Shown here: positions 8,205 through 16,707 of the stretch, one piece after another
Layout: every line of letters begins with the position of its first letter
How positions within the stretch are numbered: the stretch's first letter is position 1
NCBI RefSeq assembly: GCF_014196765.1
Contig: NZ_JACIEE010000014.1
Span: forward strand, 90,741-154,740
Direction: 5' to 3'
Source: Mycoplana azooxidifex
GTDB taxonomy: Bacteria; Pseudomonadota; Alphaproteobacteria; Rhizobiales; Rhizobiaceae
DNA length: 64,000 nt
The notes under the pieces: generated by a model
Database searches by the model: none
What the model saw: the letters and a program-made list of their open reading frames with translations, nothing else
What the model was told of the DNA's origin: nothing
Made by a program: the position numbers and the translations under genes

Positions 8205-9113
8205 ATGCGACCACTACGCCTGGACCGCCTAGAGATATTTGAGGAGGTCGTCCGCTGCGGTGGCTTTAGAGCCGCCGCGCTTGGACGGGGCGTTTCGTCG
8301 TCGGCCATCAGTCAATCGATCAGCGTGCTCGAGGAAGCGCTGGGCATCCGACTGCTGAACCGAACGACACGGAGCGTCGCGCCGACTGAAGCGGGCGAGC
8401 AGCTTCTCCAGCGACTAGGGCCCGCCCTGCACGACATCAGAACAGCGATCGACGATCTCAATCAGCTTCGCGAGCGCCCATCCGGCACCGTGCGGATCAA
8501 TGCACCGGGTCCGGCCGCCGACCACGTTCTCTGCCCTCTGGCCTTTGAATTCATGAAAATCTATCCCGACATCAACGTCGAGATCGTCAGTGATGCCGCG
8601 ATCATCGATATCGTGGAGCAAGGTTTCGACGCTGGCGTGCGCTTCGGGAACCAGCTCGCTCAAGACATGATCGCCATGCCCCTGGGCCCCGCCTTGCAAT
8701 ATGCGATCGTGGCCTCGCCTGATTATCTTCGCAAGCGCGGTCGGCCCGAGACACCGCGCGATCTCTTACAGCACGACTGTATTCGTCGTCGTTTCCCCGG
8801 CGGAACCATGGCGACGTGGAAATTTGAGAGGGACGGCGACGAAGTGGAAATCACCCCGAAAGGTCGATTGACGCTGAGCTCAGCGCATCAAGAGCTCCAA
8901 GCCACACTTGCGGGATCGGGAATCGCCCACCTGTTCGAGGACTATGTCCGTGATGATGTCGAACAAGGCAGGCTTATCGAATTGCTCAGAGACTGGAAGC
9001 AAAAGCTGCCGAGCTGGTATCTGTATTATCCGAGCCGGCGGCATACGAGCGCGGCCGTGCGGGCTTTTCTCGACTACGTCCGCGATTACAGACGGGTTCC
9101 AATCGTCGAGTAA
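8205..9113 (+). CDS. LysR-family transcriptional regulator
   Basis: 302 residues. N-terminal winged HTH (residues 5-65) with RLEIFEEVVRCGGFRAAA and LLNRTTRSVAPTEAGEQLL, then a type 2 periplasmic-binding-like effector domain (90-300) with GTVRINAPGPAADHVL and ending YYPSRRHTSAAVRAFLDY. It belongs to the same subgroup as the LysR at 10389 (shared TTRSVAPTEAGE and IDIVEQGFDAG). It is divergent from the MBL/dioxygenase genes. Confidence 0.93.
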   Translation: MRPLRLDRLEIFEEVVRCGGFRAAALGRGVSSSAISQSISVLEEALGIRLLNRTTRSVAPTEAGEQLLQRLGPALHDIRTAIDDLNQLRERPSGTVRINAPGPAADHVLCPLAFEFMKIYPDINVEIVSDAAIIDIVEQGFDAGVRFGNQLAQDMIAMPLGPALQYAIVASPDYLRKRGRPETPRDLLQHDCIRRRFPGGTMATWKFERDGDEVEITPKGRLTLSSAHQELQATLAGSGIAHLFEDYVRDDVEQGRLIELLRDWKQKLPSWYLYYPSRRHTSAAVRAFLDYVRDYRRVPIVE

Positions 9114-9134
9114 TGCTCAACTCAGAAGATCACT

Positions 9135-9458
9135 TTAGTCTGCGCTACATGGGATGTCGCAGGCGGCGCTGACCGCCCTATTCTCCTCGTTTGACCCGCC
9201 TCCCCGCTCGTTCGACTTGAAGCGGGGAATGCGCGGATCGTGCAGGAACTCCGCGAAATGCATATCGCTAGTAAACACCAGTTTTCCCTGTGGCTCGGGG
9301 CCATAGGGAAGCGACGTCGTCCCATTCACCTCGACTGTCGCGGCGGTCATCTGCCAAGTCCCGATGACCTTGTTCGGGGTTTGGGCCGCCACAGGGGTGG
9401 CGATGGAAAGGACCATCGCGGCCGCGCCGGCAACAAGCATTCCTCTGCGCTTGATCAT
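9135..9458 (-). pseudogene. Lipocalin-like domain protein, C-terminally truncated
   Basis: 107 residues from ATG 9458, which has AAGGA about 7 nt upstream. A signal peptide (MIKRRGMLVAGAAAMVLSIA) is followed by the start of a lipocalin-like domain: VIGTWQMTAATVEVNG, GKLVFTSDMHFAEFLHDPRI and NEENRAV. Full-length relatives continue for about 40-60 residues past the ENxAV segment. Here the frame changes to unrelated sequence and stops, so the 3' end has been lost or frameshifted. It is one base downstream of the SDR stop codon and probably shared its transcript. Confidence 0.6.
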
Positions 9459-9459
9459 G

Positions 9460-10293
9460 TCAATCTTCCTTTCGATCGGCGGAAAAGGCGACATCGCGCT
9501 GGGCTTCGAGCGCTTCTAGTCGCTTCGTGAGCGCGGCGCGGATATTTTCAAAGGCAGTGCTGCCCAGCGCGAGCCGCAATGGCGGATGATCCGAGTCGGC
9601 CGCCTCGATTATTGCGTCAACGGTGTTGCCGGCATCGCCGTGGATCACGAACTCACCGCCAGCGACGAGCCGGCGAACCTCGCCTGCGGGCGTTTCCTCG
9701 TAAATCCCGAAGGGCTCCGCCCGATCGAGAGCTGCGCCGAAATTCGTATCGGTGGGGCCTGGCTCGGCAATGATGAAATCGATCCCGAATGGTGCAACCT
9801 CCTGGGCAACGGTCTCGACGAACCCTTCGATACCCCACTTGCTGGCATGATAAAGGCTGAAGCCCGGATATGTGATCTGCCCGCCCTCGGAGGAAACCTG
9901 GACGACACGTCCGCCGCCCTGAGATCGCAGGTGCGGTAGGCTGGCACGAATAAGTTGGATCGAACCGGTGAGGTTCGTCGCGAGCTGACGATCAATCTGC
10001 TCGTCGCTGAGTTCCTCCCCCGCGCCGAATAAGCCATAGCCAGCGTTGCTGACCACCACGTCGATCCGACCGACACGTTCGAACGCCTGGTCAATAGCTG
10101 CGCGGACCGCCCCGGTATCGATCAGGTCCAACAAGACTACGTGGAACTGATCGGCATGGGCGCTCGCGAGGTGTGACAGCGCGTCTGTGCGCCGTACGGT
10201 TCCAATGACGCGGTCGCCGCGGCCGAGCAGCTTCTCCGTCATGATGCGCCCAAGTCCGGAGGAAGCCCCCGTGATAAACCAAGTTTTCGTCAT
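9460..10293 (-). CDS. Short-chain dehydrogenase/reductase (classical SDR)
   Basis: 277 residues from ATG 10293 (GAGGATC upstream). Cofactor motif TGASSGLG at residues 8-15, NAGYG strand end, catalytic YHASKWG (YxxxK), and an EPGPTDTNF segment after the active site. The extended N-terminus to 10404 lacks family similarity. It is divergent from the LysR gene at 10389, which is its likely regulator. Substrate unknown. Confidence 0.92.
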   Translation of the reverse strand: MTKTWFITGASSGLGRIMTEKLLGRGDRVIGTVRRTDALSHLASAHADQFHVVLLDLIDTGAVRAAIDQAFERVGRIDVVVSNAGYGLFGAGEELSDEQIDRQLATNLTGSIQLIRASLPHLRSQGGGRVVQVSSEGGQITYPGFSLYHASKWGIEGFVETVAQEVAPFGIDFIIAEPGPTDTNFGAALDRAEPFGIYEETPAGEVRRLVAGGEFVIHGDAGNTVDAIIEAADSDHPPLRLALGSTAFENIRAALTKRLEALEAQRDVAFSADRKED

Positions 10294-10388
10294 GGCATGA
10301 TCCTCGATTGATTGAGGACAATGTAGCCACTCCACTTTGTTGCGATAATGCGCTCTAATCTGCATGAGCTGGTGAGCAAGGATGACCA

Positions 10389-11279
10389 ATGGCGAGGCCG
10401 ACACTGACGGATCTGGCCGCCCTTGTGGCGGTCGCAGAGCACCGGAGCTTCCGAAAAGCGGCCGACATGCTGGGCGTCTCGCGCTCTTCGCTCAGCCACG
10501 CGATCGCAGCGCTTGAGCGCAACCTTGGGGCCTGGCTCCTTCATCGGACGACCCGCAGCGTCGCGCCAACGGAAGCGGGAGAGCATCTTCTTCGACGGCT
10601 GACGCCGGTGCTCCAGGATCTTGATCAGGCCCTCGACGCAGTTGCCGAGGATGGGGGGCATCCGAGCAGCACGCTGCGCATCAATGGCGGCGAGGAAGCC
10701 ATGCGCCAGCTACTGAGGCTGGTCGTGCCTGTCTTTTTAAGGCGTTATCCGCAAGTCTCGCTCGACCTGGTCACTGACGGGCGCCTAATCGACATCGTGG
10801 AGCAAGGGTTCGATGCTGGCCTCCGGCTTGCCGAAGCGGTGCCACAGGACATGATAGCGGTTCCGCTGAGCGAGGATTTTCGCTTTCTGGCTGTTGCCGC
10901 GCCCACCTACCTGGCGAAAGCCGGCCAGCCGCTCACACCAGAAGATCTGCGACAGCACCAATGCATTCGACAGCGTCTCCCGATCGGCAAGCTATACCGG
11001 TGGGAGTTTGAGAGGCATGGGCAGGAGATTGCAATCGATGTTTCAGGCGCTATGACGCTCAATCATACGATGCTCATGATCGAGGCGGCAGCCGACGGGC
11101 TTGGTATTGCTTATGTGCCCGAGACGGCGGCGCGACCATGGCTGGAAGCCGGGCGATTGATCGCACTCTTGGAAGACTGGTCGCCCCCGGTTGGGGGACT
11201 GCGGCTTTACTATTCAAGCCATCGTCATGTGCCCGCTTCCCTCCGTGCCTTTATCGACGTGATGAAAGGTGCCAGCTGA
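10389..11279 (+). CDS. LysR-family transcriptional regulator
   Basis: 296 residues, LysR architecture. HTH with HRSFRKAADMLGVSRSSLSHAI and TTRSVAPTEAGEHLL; effector domain with GRLIDIVEQGFDAGLRLAEAV and the C-terminal LRLYYSSHRHVPASLRAF. It is a close relative of the LysR at 8205. Divergent from the SDR at 9460-10293 with a 95-bp gap, a typical regulator/target pair. Confidence 0.93.
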   Translation: MARPTLTDLAALVAVAEHRSFRKAADMLGVSRSSLSHAIAALERNLGAWLLHRTTRSVAPTEAGEHLLRRLTPVLQDLDQALDAVAEDGGHPSSTLRINGGEEAMRQLLRLVVPVFLRRYPQVSLDLVTDGRLIDIVEQGFDAGLRLAEAVPQDMIAVPLSEDFRFLAVAAPTYLAKAGQPLTPEDLRQHQCIRQRLPIGKLYRWEFERHGQEIAIDVSGAMTLNHTMLMIEAAADGLGIAYVPETAARPWLEAGRLIALLEDWSPPVGGLRLYYSSHRHVPASLRAFIDVMKGAS

Positions 11280-11525
11280 TCAAGGTCGGTGCTGTTTATA
11301 CTCCCCTGTCGACCACACTGGTTAAGCCAGCCGGCGGTGGCGTCGCGATCAACTTCGCATCACTAAGCTCGATGCATGTGCAGCTTCATTCCGCCGTTTC
11401 CCTGTCTTTATACGCCACAGTACGACGACCACTTTTCGGTTGTTGTAATCCCCTGATTTCTGCCTCTTCTACTCGTCCCCGATCCAGGGCCGCATGTCGC
11501 GGACCCGCAAGAGAACGGGGACGAC
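11280..11525. other. Intergenic border of conjugation remnant
   Basis: 246 bp between the LysR gene and the trbB remnant. No convincing gene. The last 60 bp read like the end of a CopG-type ORF that normally precedes trbB, but this is too short to call. The left boundary of the imported trb segment should lie here. Confidence 0.3.
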
Positions 11526-12454
11526 GTGGCGGCGACTCACCAGAAATCGGAGGCAATCCTTCGCGGCGCGCGCATGTTGCGCACCGCCCTCGGGCCGGCG
11601 ATCACCCGGTTTCTGGAAGACCCCGCGATCGTCGAGGTGATGCTCAACCCCGATGGGCGGCTCTGGGTCGACCGGCTTTCCGAGGGACTGTCCAACACGG
11701 GAGAGCTGCTGTCGCCGTCTGACGGCGAGCGGATCATCCGCCTGGTCGCCCACCATGTCGGCGCCGAGGTTCATCCCGGCGCGCCGCGCGTGTCGGCCGA
11801 ACTGCCCGAGACGGGGGAGCGGTTCGAGGGCCTGCTGCCGCCCGTCGTTCAGGCGCCAACCTTCGCGATCCGCAAGCCCGCTGTCGCGGTCTTCACGCTG
11901 GAAGATTACGTGGCCGCCGGAATCATGGCGGCGAGCCAGGCCGAGGCGCTGCGCCGCGCTGTCGCCGAGCGGCGCTTCTGGCCGAGGTCTCGAAGACTTC
12001 GGACCGCGTCGTTCTGATCGAGGACACCCGCGAGCTCCAATGCGCCGCGCCCAACCTCGTCGCCATGCGGACCAAGGACGGCGTCGCCTCGCTCTCCGAC
12101 CTTGTCCGCTCCTCGCTCCGCCTTCGCCCCGACCGCATCCCGATCGGCGAGGTGCGCGGCGCCGAGGCCCTCGATCTCTTGAAGGCCTGGCGCACCGGCC
12201 ACCCCGGCGGCGTCGGCACCATCCACGCCGGCACCGCCATCGGCGCCCTGCGCCGGATGGAGCAACTGATCCAGGAAGCCGTCGTCACCGTTCCGCGCGC
12301 GCTCATCGCCGAAACGATCGATCTGGTCGCCGTCCTGTCCGGTCGCGGCTCACAGCGCCGCCTCGCCGAACTCGCCCGCATCGAGGGCCTCGGCCCCGAC
12401 GGCGACTACCGCGTCACCCCCGCAACCCAGCCCCTCACAGGAGACCCGTCATGA
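11526..12454 (+). pseudogene. trbB: trbB, conjugation ATPase with P-loop deleted
   Basis: Two ORFs together cover TrbB, the VirB11-type secretion ATPase of conjugation. The first half starts at GTG 11526 and carries ITRFLEDPAIVEVMLNPDG, with FAIRKPAVAVFTLEDYV next. At about 11970 the frame breaks. The second half continues in another frame with LLAEV, LIEDTRELQCAAPN, RPDRIPIGEVRG and the HPGGVGTIHAG His box, ending at 12454. The roughly 17 residues normally between, including the GxxxxGKT Walker A loop, are missing: a deletion of about 50 nt that also shifts the frame. It cannot be a working ATPase. Confidence 0.85.
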
Positions 12455-12780
12455 TCCAGCATGCTTTGCGCATCCGCCGCCACATCGCCACGGCGGTGTC
12501 CGTCACCTTCATCACGTTGACGCTCGCGCCCGCCGCCCACGCCTCCGGCTCGTCGATGCCGTGGGAAGCACCGCTGCAATCCATCCTCGAATCGATCGAA
12601 GGGCCGGTGGCCAAGATCATCGCCGTGATGATCATCATTATCACCGGCCTGACGCTCGCCTTCGGCGACACATCCGGCGGCGCGCGCCGCCTGATCCAGA
12701 TCGTGTTCGGCCTATCGATCGCCTTCGCCGCGTCGAGCTTCTTCCTGTCGTTCTTCTCGTTCGGCGGCGGAGCGCTCTGA
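12451..12780 (+). CDS. trbC: TrbC, VirB2-type conjugal pilin
   Basis: 109 residues with a cleavable signal (ending PAAHAS, about residue 31) and two hydrophobic segments (VAKIIAVMIIIITGLTLAF and LIQIVFGLSIAFAASSFFL), the standard TrbC/VirB2 pilin layout. ATG 12451 overlaps the trbB stop (ATGA), and its own stop overlaps the trbD start. The gene itself looks intact. With trbB broken, trbD truncated and no trbE-trbI in the window, no functional pilus can be expected from this locus. Confidence 0.88.
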   Translation: MIQHALRIRRHIATAVSVTFITLTLAPAAHASGSSMPWEAPLQSILESIEGPVAKIIAVMIIIITGLTLAFGDTSGGARRLIQIVFGLSIAFAASSFFLSFFSFGGGAL

Positions 12781-13045
12781 TGGCCGACGGCGCCGATCAT
12801 CATGGCGGCGAGCTGCCGGGTTTCTCTGTCCCGGTCCATCAGGCGCTGACCGAGCACATCTTGCTCGGCGGCGCTCCGCGGTCGATCGCCATTCTCAACG
12901 GCACGCTCGCCGCCGCGCTCGGGCTGGGTCTCCGCCTCTGGCTCGTCGGCCTGGGCCTTTGGGCTGTCGGCCATTTCGCTGCCGTCTGGGCCGCCAAGCG
13001 CGATCAGCAGTTCGTCGAGGTTGTGCGCAAGCATCAACGCGCACA
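12780..13045 (+). pseudogene. trbD: trbD, 3' end lost
   Basis: ATG 12780 overlaps the trbC stop. About 88 residues match TrbD, the small inner-membrane mating-pair protein: VPVHQALTEHILLGGAPRS, a hydrophobic stretch, then HFAAVWAAKRDQQFVEVVRKH. After about 13045 the translation is unrelated and runs antisense through the SDR gene at 13078. The junction with that SDR region truncates trbD and marks the right edge of the trb fragment. Confidence 0.75.
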
Positions 13046-13077
13046 GTGGATCGCGCATCGAGCGAGAACTTTGTGCA

Positions 13078-14199
13078 TCAGCCCATTCGCCCGAATGTCA
13101 CGTCGCCAAGTTGCTCAAGTGTGGTCCACAGCCTCGCCGCAACTTGCTGGTCGTCGGCTTTTTCAGGAATCCCGGCCCAGCCGGGTAAGCCGCCCAGCCC
13201 CATCACCCCGTTGGGGCCGTAATATCCGCCAGCCGCCGCTTGCGGCGACGTTGCCGCATACAGGGTCGGCAAGGCGCCCTGGGCTGCCGTCTGGAACATG
13301 AACGGCATGTATCGATGATTGCGCCCCTCCAGGCTGTCGGGGCCTGGGCCGTCCGGGACGAGGTTCGTGCGGGCGATGCCCGGATGGGCGGCTATAGCCG
13401 AGATACCCCAGCCTTCCACCGCACTGCGCCTCTGCATCTCGAAGGCAACCATGAGGAGGGCGAGCTTGGAGTTGTCATAGGCCGCCCCATAGTCGTAGTC
13501 CTGAACCAGTTGCAGGTCGGCAAAGTTGATAGCACCCATGAACGAGCGGCTGCTGGAAACCCAGACGACGCGCGGGGATTGGCCTTCGCGAAGCAGCGGC
13601 AACAGTAGGGCGGTCAACACAAAATGACCAAGCGTGTTCGTGGCAAAAACCCGCTCGAATCCGTTGGCGCTCACTTCGCGGCTTTTCCGCCCCATGACGC
13701 CGGCATTGTTGACGAGAATATCCAGACTTCCTCGGGACGCGCGCATACGCTCCGCAAATCCGGCGACCGAAGCGAGGTCTGAAAGATCGAGCGTCTCGAA
13801 GCGGATCGAAGCGCCGGGAACGATGCTCCTGATGTGTCTGACCGCTTCCTCGCCCCGTTCTTGCTTCCGGGACGCGATGGTTACGTCCGCCCCGGCGCGA
13901 GCGAGTTCAAGGGCGTCATGAAAGCCCAGGCCGCTTCGATCGCCCACGGGATAGCCATTGCCACCGGTGACCAGCGCCGAGCGCCCTCGCAGCGAGGGGA
14001 TGTCGGCCGCCGTCCAATCGGGGATCCTCGGCAGTCCCTGCTGACGCGGGGAAACGGGTGGCCTGTTCGCCCATACGGCGACGCCGCCGCCCACAGCCGC
14101 AACAGCAAGGCCGGCCGCGCCGTATCGAACAAATGAACGGCGCGACAACCCCGAAGCTTTGGCTTTGCCAGGCCCATTCCCTCCGCGCGTGTCTGTCAT
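13078..14199 (-). CDS. SDR-family oxidoreductase with Tat-like signal
   Basis: 373 residues. N-terminal LSRRSFVRYGAAGLAVAA is a twin-arginine signal. The Rossmann motif is expanded: SALVTGGN is followed by about six extra residues before SGLGF. NNAGVMG and the catalytic YDNSKLA (YxxxK) are present, and the C-terminus ends with the GGYYGPNGVMGLGG segment also seen in the neighbouring SDRs. It is a divergent paralog of the genes at 14383 and 15498. Export of a nicotinamide-dependent SDR is unusual; the N-terminus may instead act as a membrane anchor. Confidence 0.88.
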   Translation of the reverse strand: MTDTRGGNGPGKAKASGLSRRSFVRYGAAGLAVAAVGGGVAVWANRPPVSPRQQGLPRIPDWTAADIPSLRGRSALVTGGNGYPVGDRSGLGFHDALELARAGADVTIASRKQERGEEAVRHIRSIVPGASIRFETLDLSDLASVAGFAERMRASRGSLDILVNNAGVMGRKSREVSANGFERVFATNTLGHFVLTALLLPLLREGQSPRVVWVSSSRSFMGAINFADLQLVQDYDYGAAYDNSKLALLMVAFEMQRRSAVEGWGISAIAAHPGIARTNLVPDGPGPDSLEGRNHRYMPFMFQTAAQGALPTLYAATSPQAAAGGYYGPNGVMGLGGLPGWAGIPEKADDQQVAARLWTTLEQLGDVTFGRMG

Positions 14200-14382
14200 T
14201 TCAGGAATCCTTCCGAGTAATGGAATTTTGGATGGTTGGGCGATGTCAGTGTTGCGAAGGGTCAGCGACGATGCACTCGTTTGCGATCAGCATGACCGGG
14301 AGCATCCGGTTGATCGTCGCCGGGTTAAGGTCAAGGTGTCACTGCTCTCCCGACGTAAAACGGTGACCACCACCTGGACGTT

Positions 14383-15297
14383 TCACACGAACGTCACGCT
14401 CGTCAGCTCCTGAGACGCATCCCAGAGGCGCGCCGCCACTGAGGCATCGTGCGCCTGCATGGGAGGCTTTTCTTCGGTCGGATAGCCACGCGTCCCGCCC
14501 AACCTGTCAGGTCCGTAGTAGGCGCCGTCGCGCGCTGCCGGATCGGTCGCCGCATACAGCGTGGGTAATGCGCCCTGCCACGCGGGCTGGAACAGGAACG
14601 GCAGGAAGCGGCGCGCCATTCCGGGCGCGCTCGTCTGTCCGGCTCCGTTCGGGAGCAGATCGGTGCGCGAGATACCGGGGTGGGCCGCCAGGCTCTCGAC
14701 GCCCCATCCGGCCGCCTTGCTGCGCCGGCTCAATTCGAATGCGAACATGATGCAGGCGAGCTTCGATTGGCTGTAAACCGGCATCGGCTTGTAGTCGCGC
14801 TCAGCTTGCAAGTCGTCGAAGTTGATCGCTCCTTGGCGTGCCGCGACGCTGCCGAGGGTCACGACGCGTGGGTTCTGCCCTTTCTTCAGGAGCGGCATCA
14901 GATGCGCCGTAAGCGCAAAATGGCCGAGATAGTTGGTGCCGAACTGCAGCTCGAAGCCGTCGGAGGTCTCGCGACGGGTCGGTGGCGTCATAACGCCGGC
15001 ATTGTTGATCAGGAGATCGAGGCTGTCCTGCTCCTGTGCGAGTTGCTCGGTGAACGCCGCGATCGAGGCGAGGTTGGCAAGATCCACCTCCCCAAACCGC
15101 ACTTGTCCGCCAGGGATAGCTTTCTTGATCGCGGCCACGGCCTCAGCGCCCTTCCGCGCGTTGCGCCCGGCGATCACGACACTTGAACCGGCTCGCGCCA
15201 AGGCCAACGCTTCCTCGAAGCCCAATCCTCCAGTGCCAGTGACGACCGCTGTACGGCCGTGTTGCGGTGGAATGTTGCTTGTCGTCCATTTGGTCAT
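14383..15297 (-). CDS. SDR-family oxidoreductase (tandem paralog 1)
   Basis: 304 residues from ATG 15297; GTG 15309 adds four. Cofactor motif VVTGTGGLGFEEALALARAG, NNAGVMT and catalytic YSQSKLA. The C-terminal PTLYAATDPAARDGAYYGPD is shared with its neighbours. It is highly similar along its length to the product of 15498-16445, so the two are tandem duplicates. The family resembles retinol-dehydrogenase/WWOX-like SDRs. It has the 32-bp upstream element at 15401-15432. Confidence 0.9.
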   Translation of the reverse strand: MTKWTTSNIPPQHGRTAVVTGTGGLGFEEALALARAGSSVVIAGRNARKGAEAVAAIKKAIPGGQVRFGEVDLANLASIAAFTEQLAQEQDSLDLLINNAGVMTPPTRRETSDGFELQFGTNYLGHFALTAHLMPLLKKGQNPRVVTLGSVAARQGAINFDDLQAERDYKPMPVYSQSKLACIMFAFELSRRSKAAGWGVESLAAHPGISRTDLLPNGAGQTSAPGMARRFLPFLFQPAWQGALPTLYAATDPAARDGAYYGPDRLGGTRGYPTEEKPPMQAHDASVAARLWDASQELTSVTFV

Positions 15298-15400
15298 TAT
15301 GAAGTCCACGCCTTCTCAAAAGTTCAGCGAGACTTCGGGTGAGGATTGTCTCAACGCGCCCGCTTTTTACCTCCCTCAATAGAACGGCTACGGCATTAAA

Positions 15401-15432
15401 CCTCCATGCCTGAATTGGCAAAAAACATGCCT
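15401..15432 (-). promoter_or_regulatory. Shared upstream element, copy A
   Basis: Read on the minus strand this is AGGCATG, 14 bp, AGGCATGGAGG: two direct AGGCATG repeats 21 bp apart (two helical turns). The same arrangement is at 16552-16583. Both copies lie about 105 bp upstream of an SDR start. Probable activator or repressor site. Confidence 0.5.
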
Positions 15433-15497
15433 ATTCCTACATCCATTTGACTGTCGAGGAATATCGAAAGAAAGTAGATGCCGACTGGCCGAGGCCA

Positions 15498-16445
15498 TCA
15501 AGTTGGCGCGGTCAAGGCCTGCGGGCGTCCTACAAGTATGTCCACGTTGGTCAGTTCCAGCGAAATCTCCCAGAGGCGAGCCGCGACGGCTGTGTCCAGC
15601 GCTTGGCGAGGAGGTTTCTCCTGGATCGGATGGCCTCGCGTCCCGCCAAGCCGGTCAGGCCCGTAGTAAGCGCCGCTCCGCGCCGCCGGTTCTGTCGCCG
15701 CAAAGAGCGTGGGCAAGGCGCCCTGCCATGCGGGCTGATAGAGAAACCACAAGTAGCGCCGCGCGAACCCCGGTACACTCGACCAGCCCGGCCCGTTCGG
15801 TATCAGGTCGGTGCGCGAGATGCCGGGATGCGCCGCCAGGCTCTGCACGCCCCATCCGGCCGCCTCGCTCCGTCGGTTCAGTTCAAAGGCAAACATGATG
15901 CAGGCCAGCTTCGACTGGCTGTAAACCTGCATCGGCTTGTAACCGCCCTCGGCCTGAAGGTCGTCGAAGTTAATCGCTCCCCACCGCGCCGCCACGCTGC
16001 CCACAGTCACGACGCGCGGCTTTTGCCCCCTCTTCATGAGCGGCAGCAGATGCGCGGTAAGAGCGAAATGGCCGAGATAGTTCGTGCCCAATTGTAGCTC
16101 GAAGCCATCGCTGGTCTCGCGACGCTTCGGCGTTCTCATGACGCCGGCGTTGTTGATCAAGAGCTCGAGGCCATCTTGCTCCTGTGCGAGCTGCGCGGCG
16201 AATTCAGCGATCGAAGTAAGGTTCGCAAGGTCCAGCTTGCCGAACCGAACCTGCGCGCCAGAGACGACATTTCTGATCGCCGCGACGGCATCAGCACCCT
16301 TCTGGGGATTGCGTCCGGCGATCACAACGTTAGTGCCGACGCGCGCCAGGGCCAGCGCCGTCTCGAAACCCAGCCCTCCGGTGCCGGTGACGACTGCCGA
16401 ACGGCCGTGTTGTGGTGGAATGTTACTTGTCGTCCAGTTGGTCAT
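15498..16445 (-). CDS. SDR-family oxidoreductase (tandem paralog 2)
   Basis: 315 residues from ATG 16445, preceded by AAGGA at 6 nt; TTG 16448 is less likely. Motifs TGTGGLGFETALALARVG, NNAGVMR and YSQSKLA. It is a near duplicate of the product of 14383-15297, with the same start (MTNWTTSNIPPQHGR versus MTKWTTSNIPPQHGR). It differs at the C-terminus, which extends by about ten residues. Probably co-regulated with paralog 1. Confidence 0.9.
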   Translation of the reverse strand: MTNWTTSNIPPQHGRSAVVTGTGGLGFETALALARVGTNVVIAGRNPQKGADAVAAIRNVVSGAQVRFGKLDLANLTSIAEFAAQLAQEQDGLELLINNAGVMRTPKRRETSDGFELQLGTNYLGHFALTAHLLPLMKRGQKPRVVTVGSVAARWGAINFDDLQAEGGYKPMQVYSQSKLACIMFAFELNRRSEAAGWGVQSLAAHPGISRTDLIPNGPGWSSVPGFARRYLWFLYQPAWQGALPTLFAATEPAARSGAYYGPDRLGGTRGHPIQEKPPRQALDTAVAARLWEISLELTNVDILVGRPQALTAPT

Positions 16446-16551
16446 CAATCATCCTTGCCTTTTCGACTGCTCGGCGGAGATTTCGAGCGTTGATGGTTTC
16501 TACGCACCCGCCTTTTTGTCCTGTTCGGCAGGTTGCCCGAAGCGCGGCAAC

Positions 16552-16583
16552 CCTCCATGCCGGAACCAGTAAAAGGCATGCCT
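16552..16583 (-). promoter_or_regulatory. Shared upstream element, copy B
   Basis: Minus strand: AGGCATG, 14 bp, CGGCATGGAGG. Same spacing and length as copy A at 15401-15432, 107 bp upstream of the SDR start at 16445. The spacer bases differ between copies while the GGCATG half-sites are kept, which argues for protein binding. Confidence 0.5.
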
Positions 16584-16707
16584 GATCCTACGTTTGTGCA
16601 GCTTGCACCGCGCCCGGGGAGGGCAAGTAACGGCAGATGTCCTGATGGTGCTCAGGTGCGCACGGTAACAGGATCATCTGGCATGGCAGTACAGCTTGGC
16701 GGATGGC

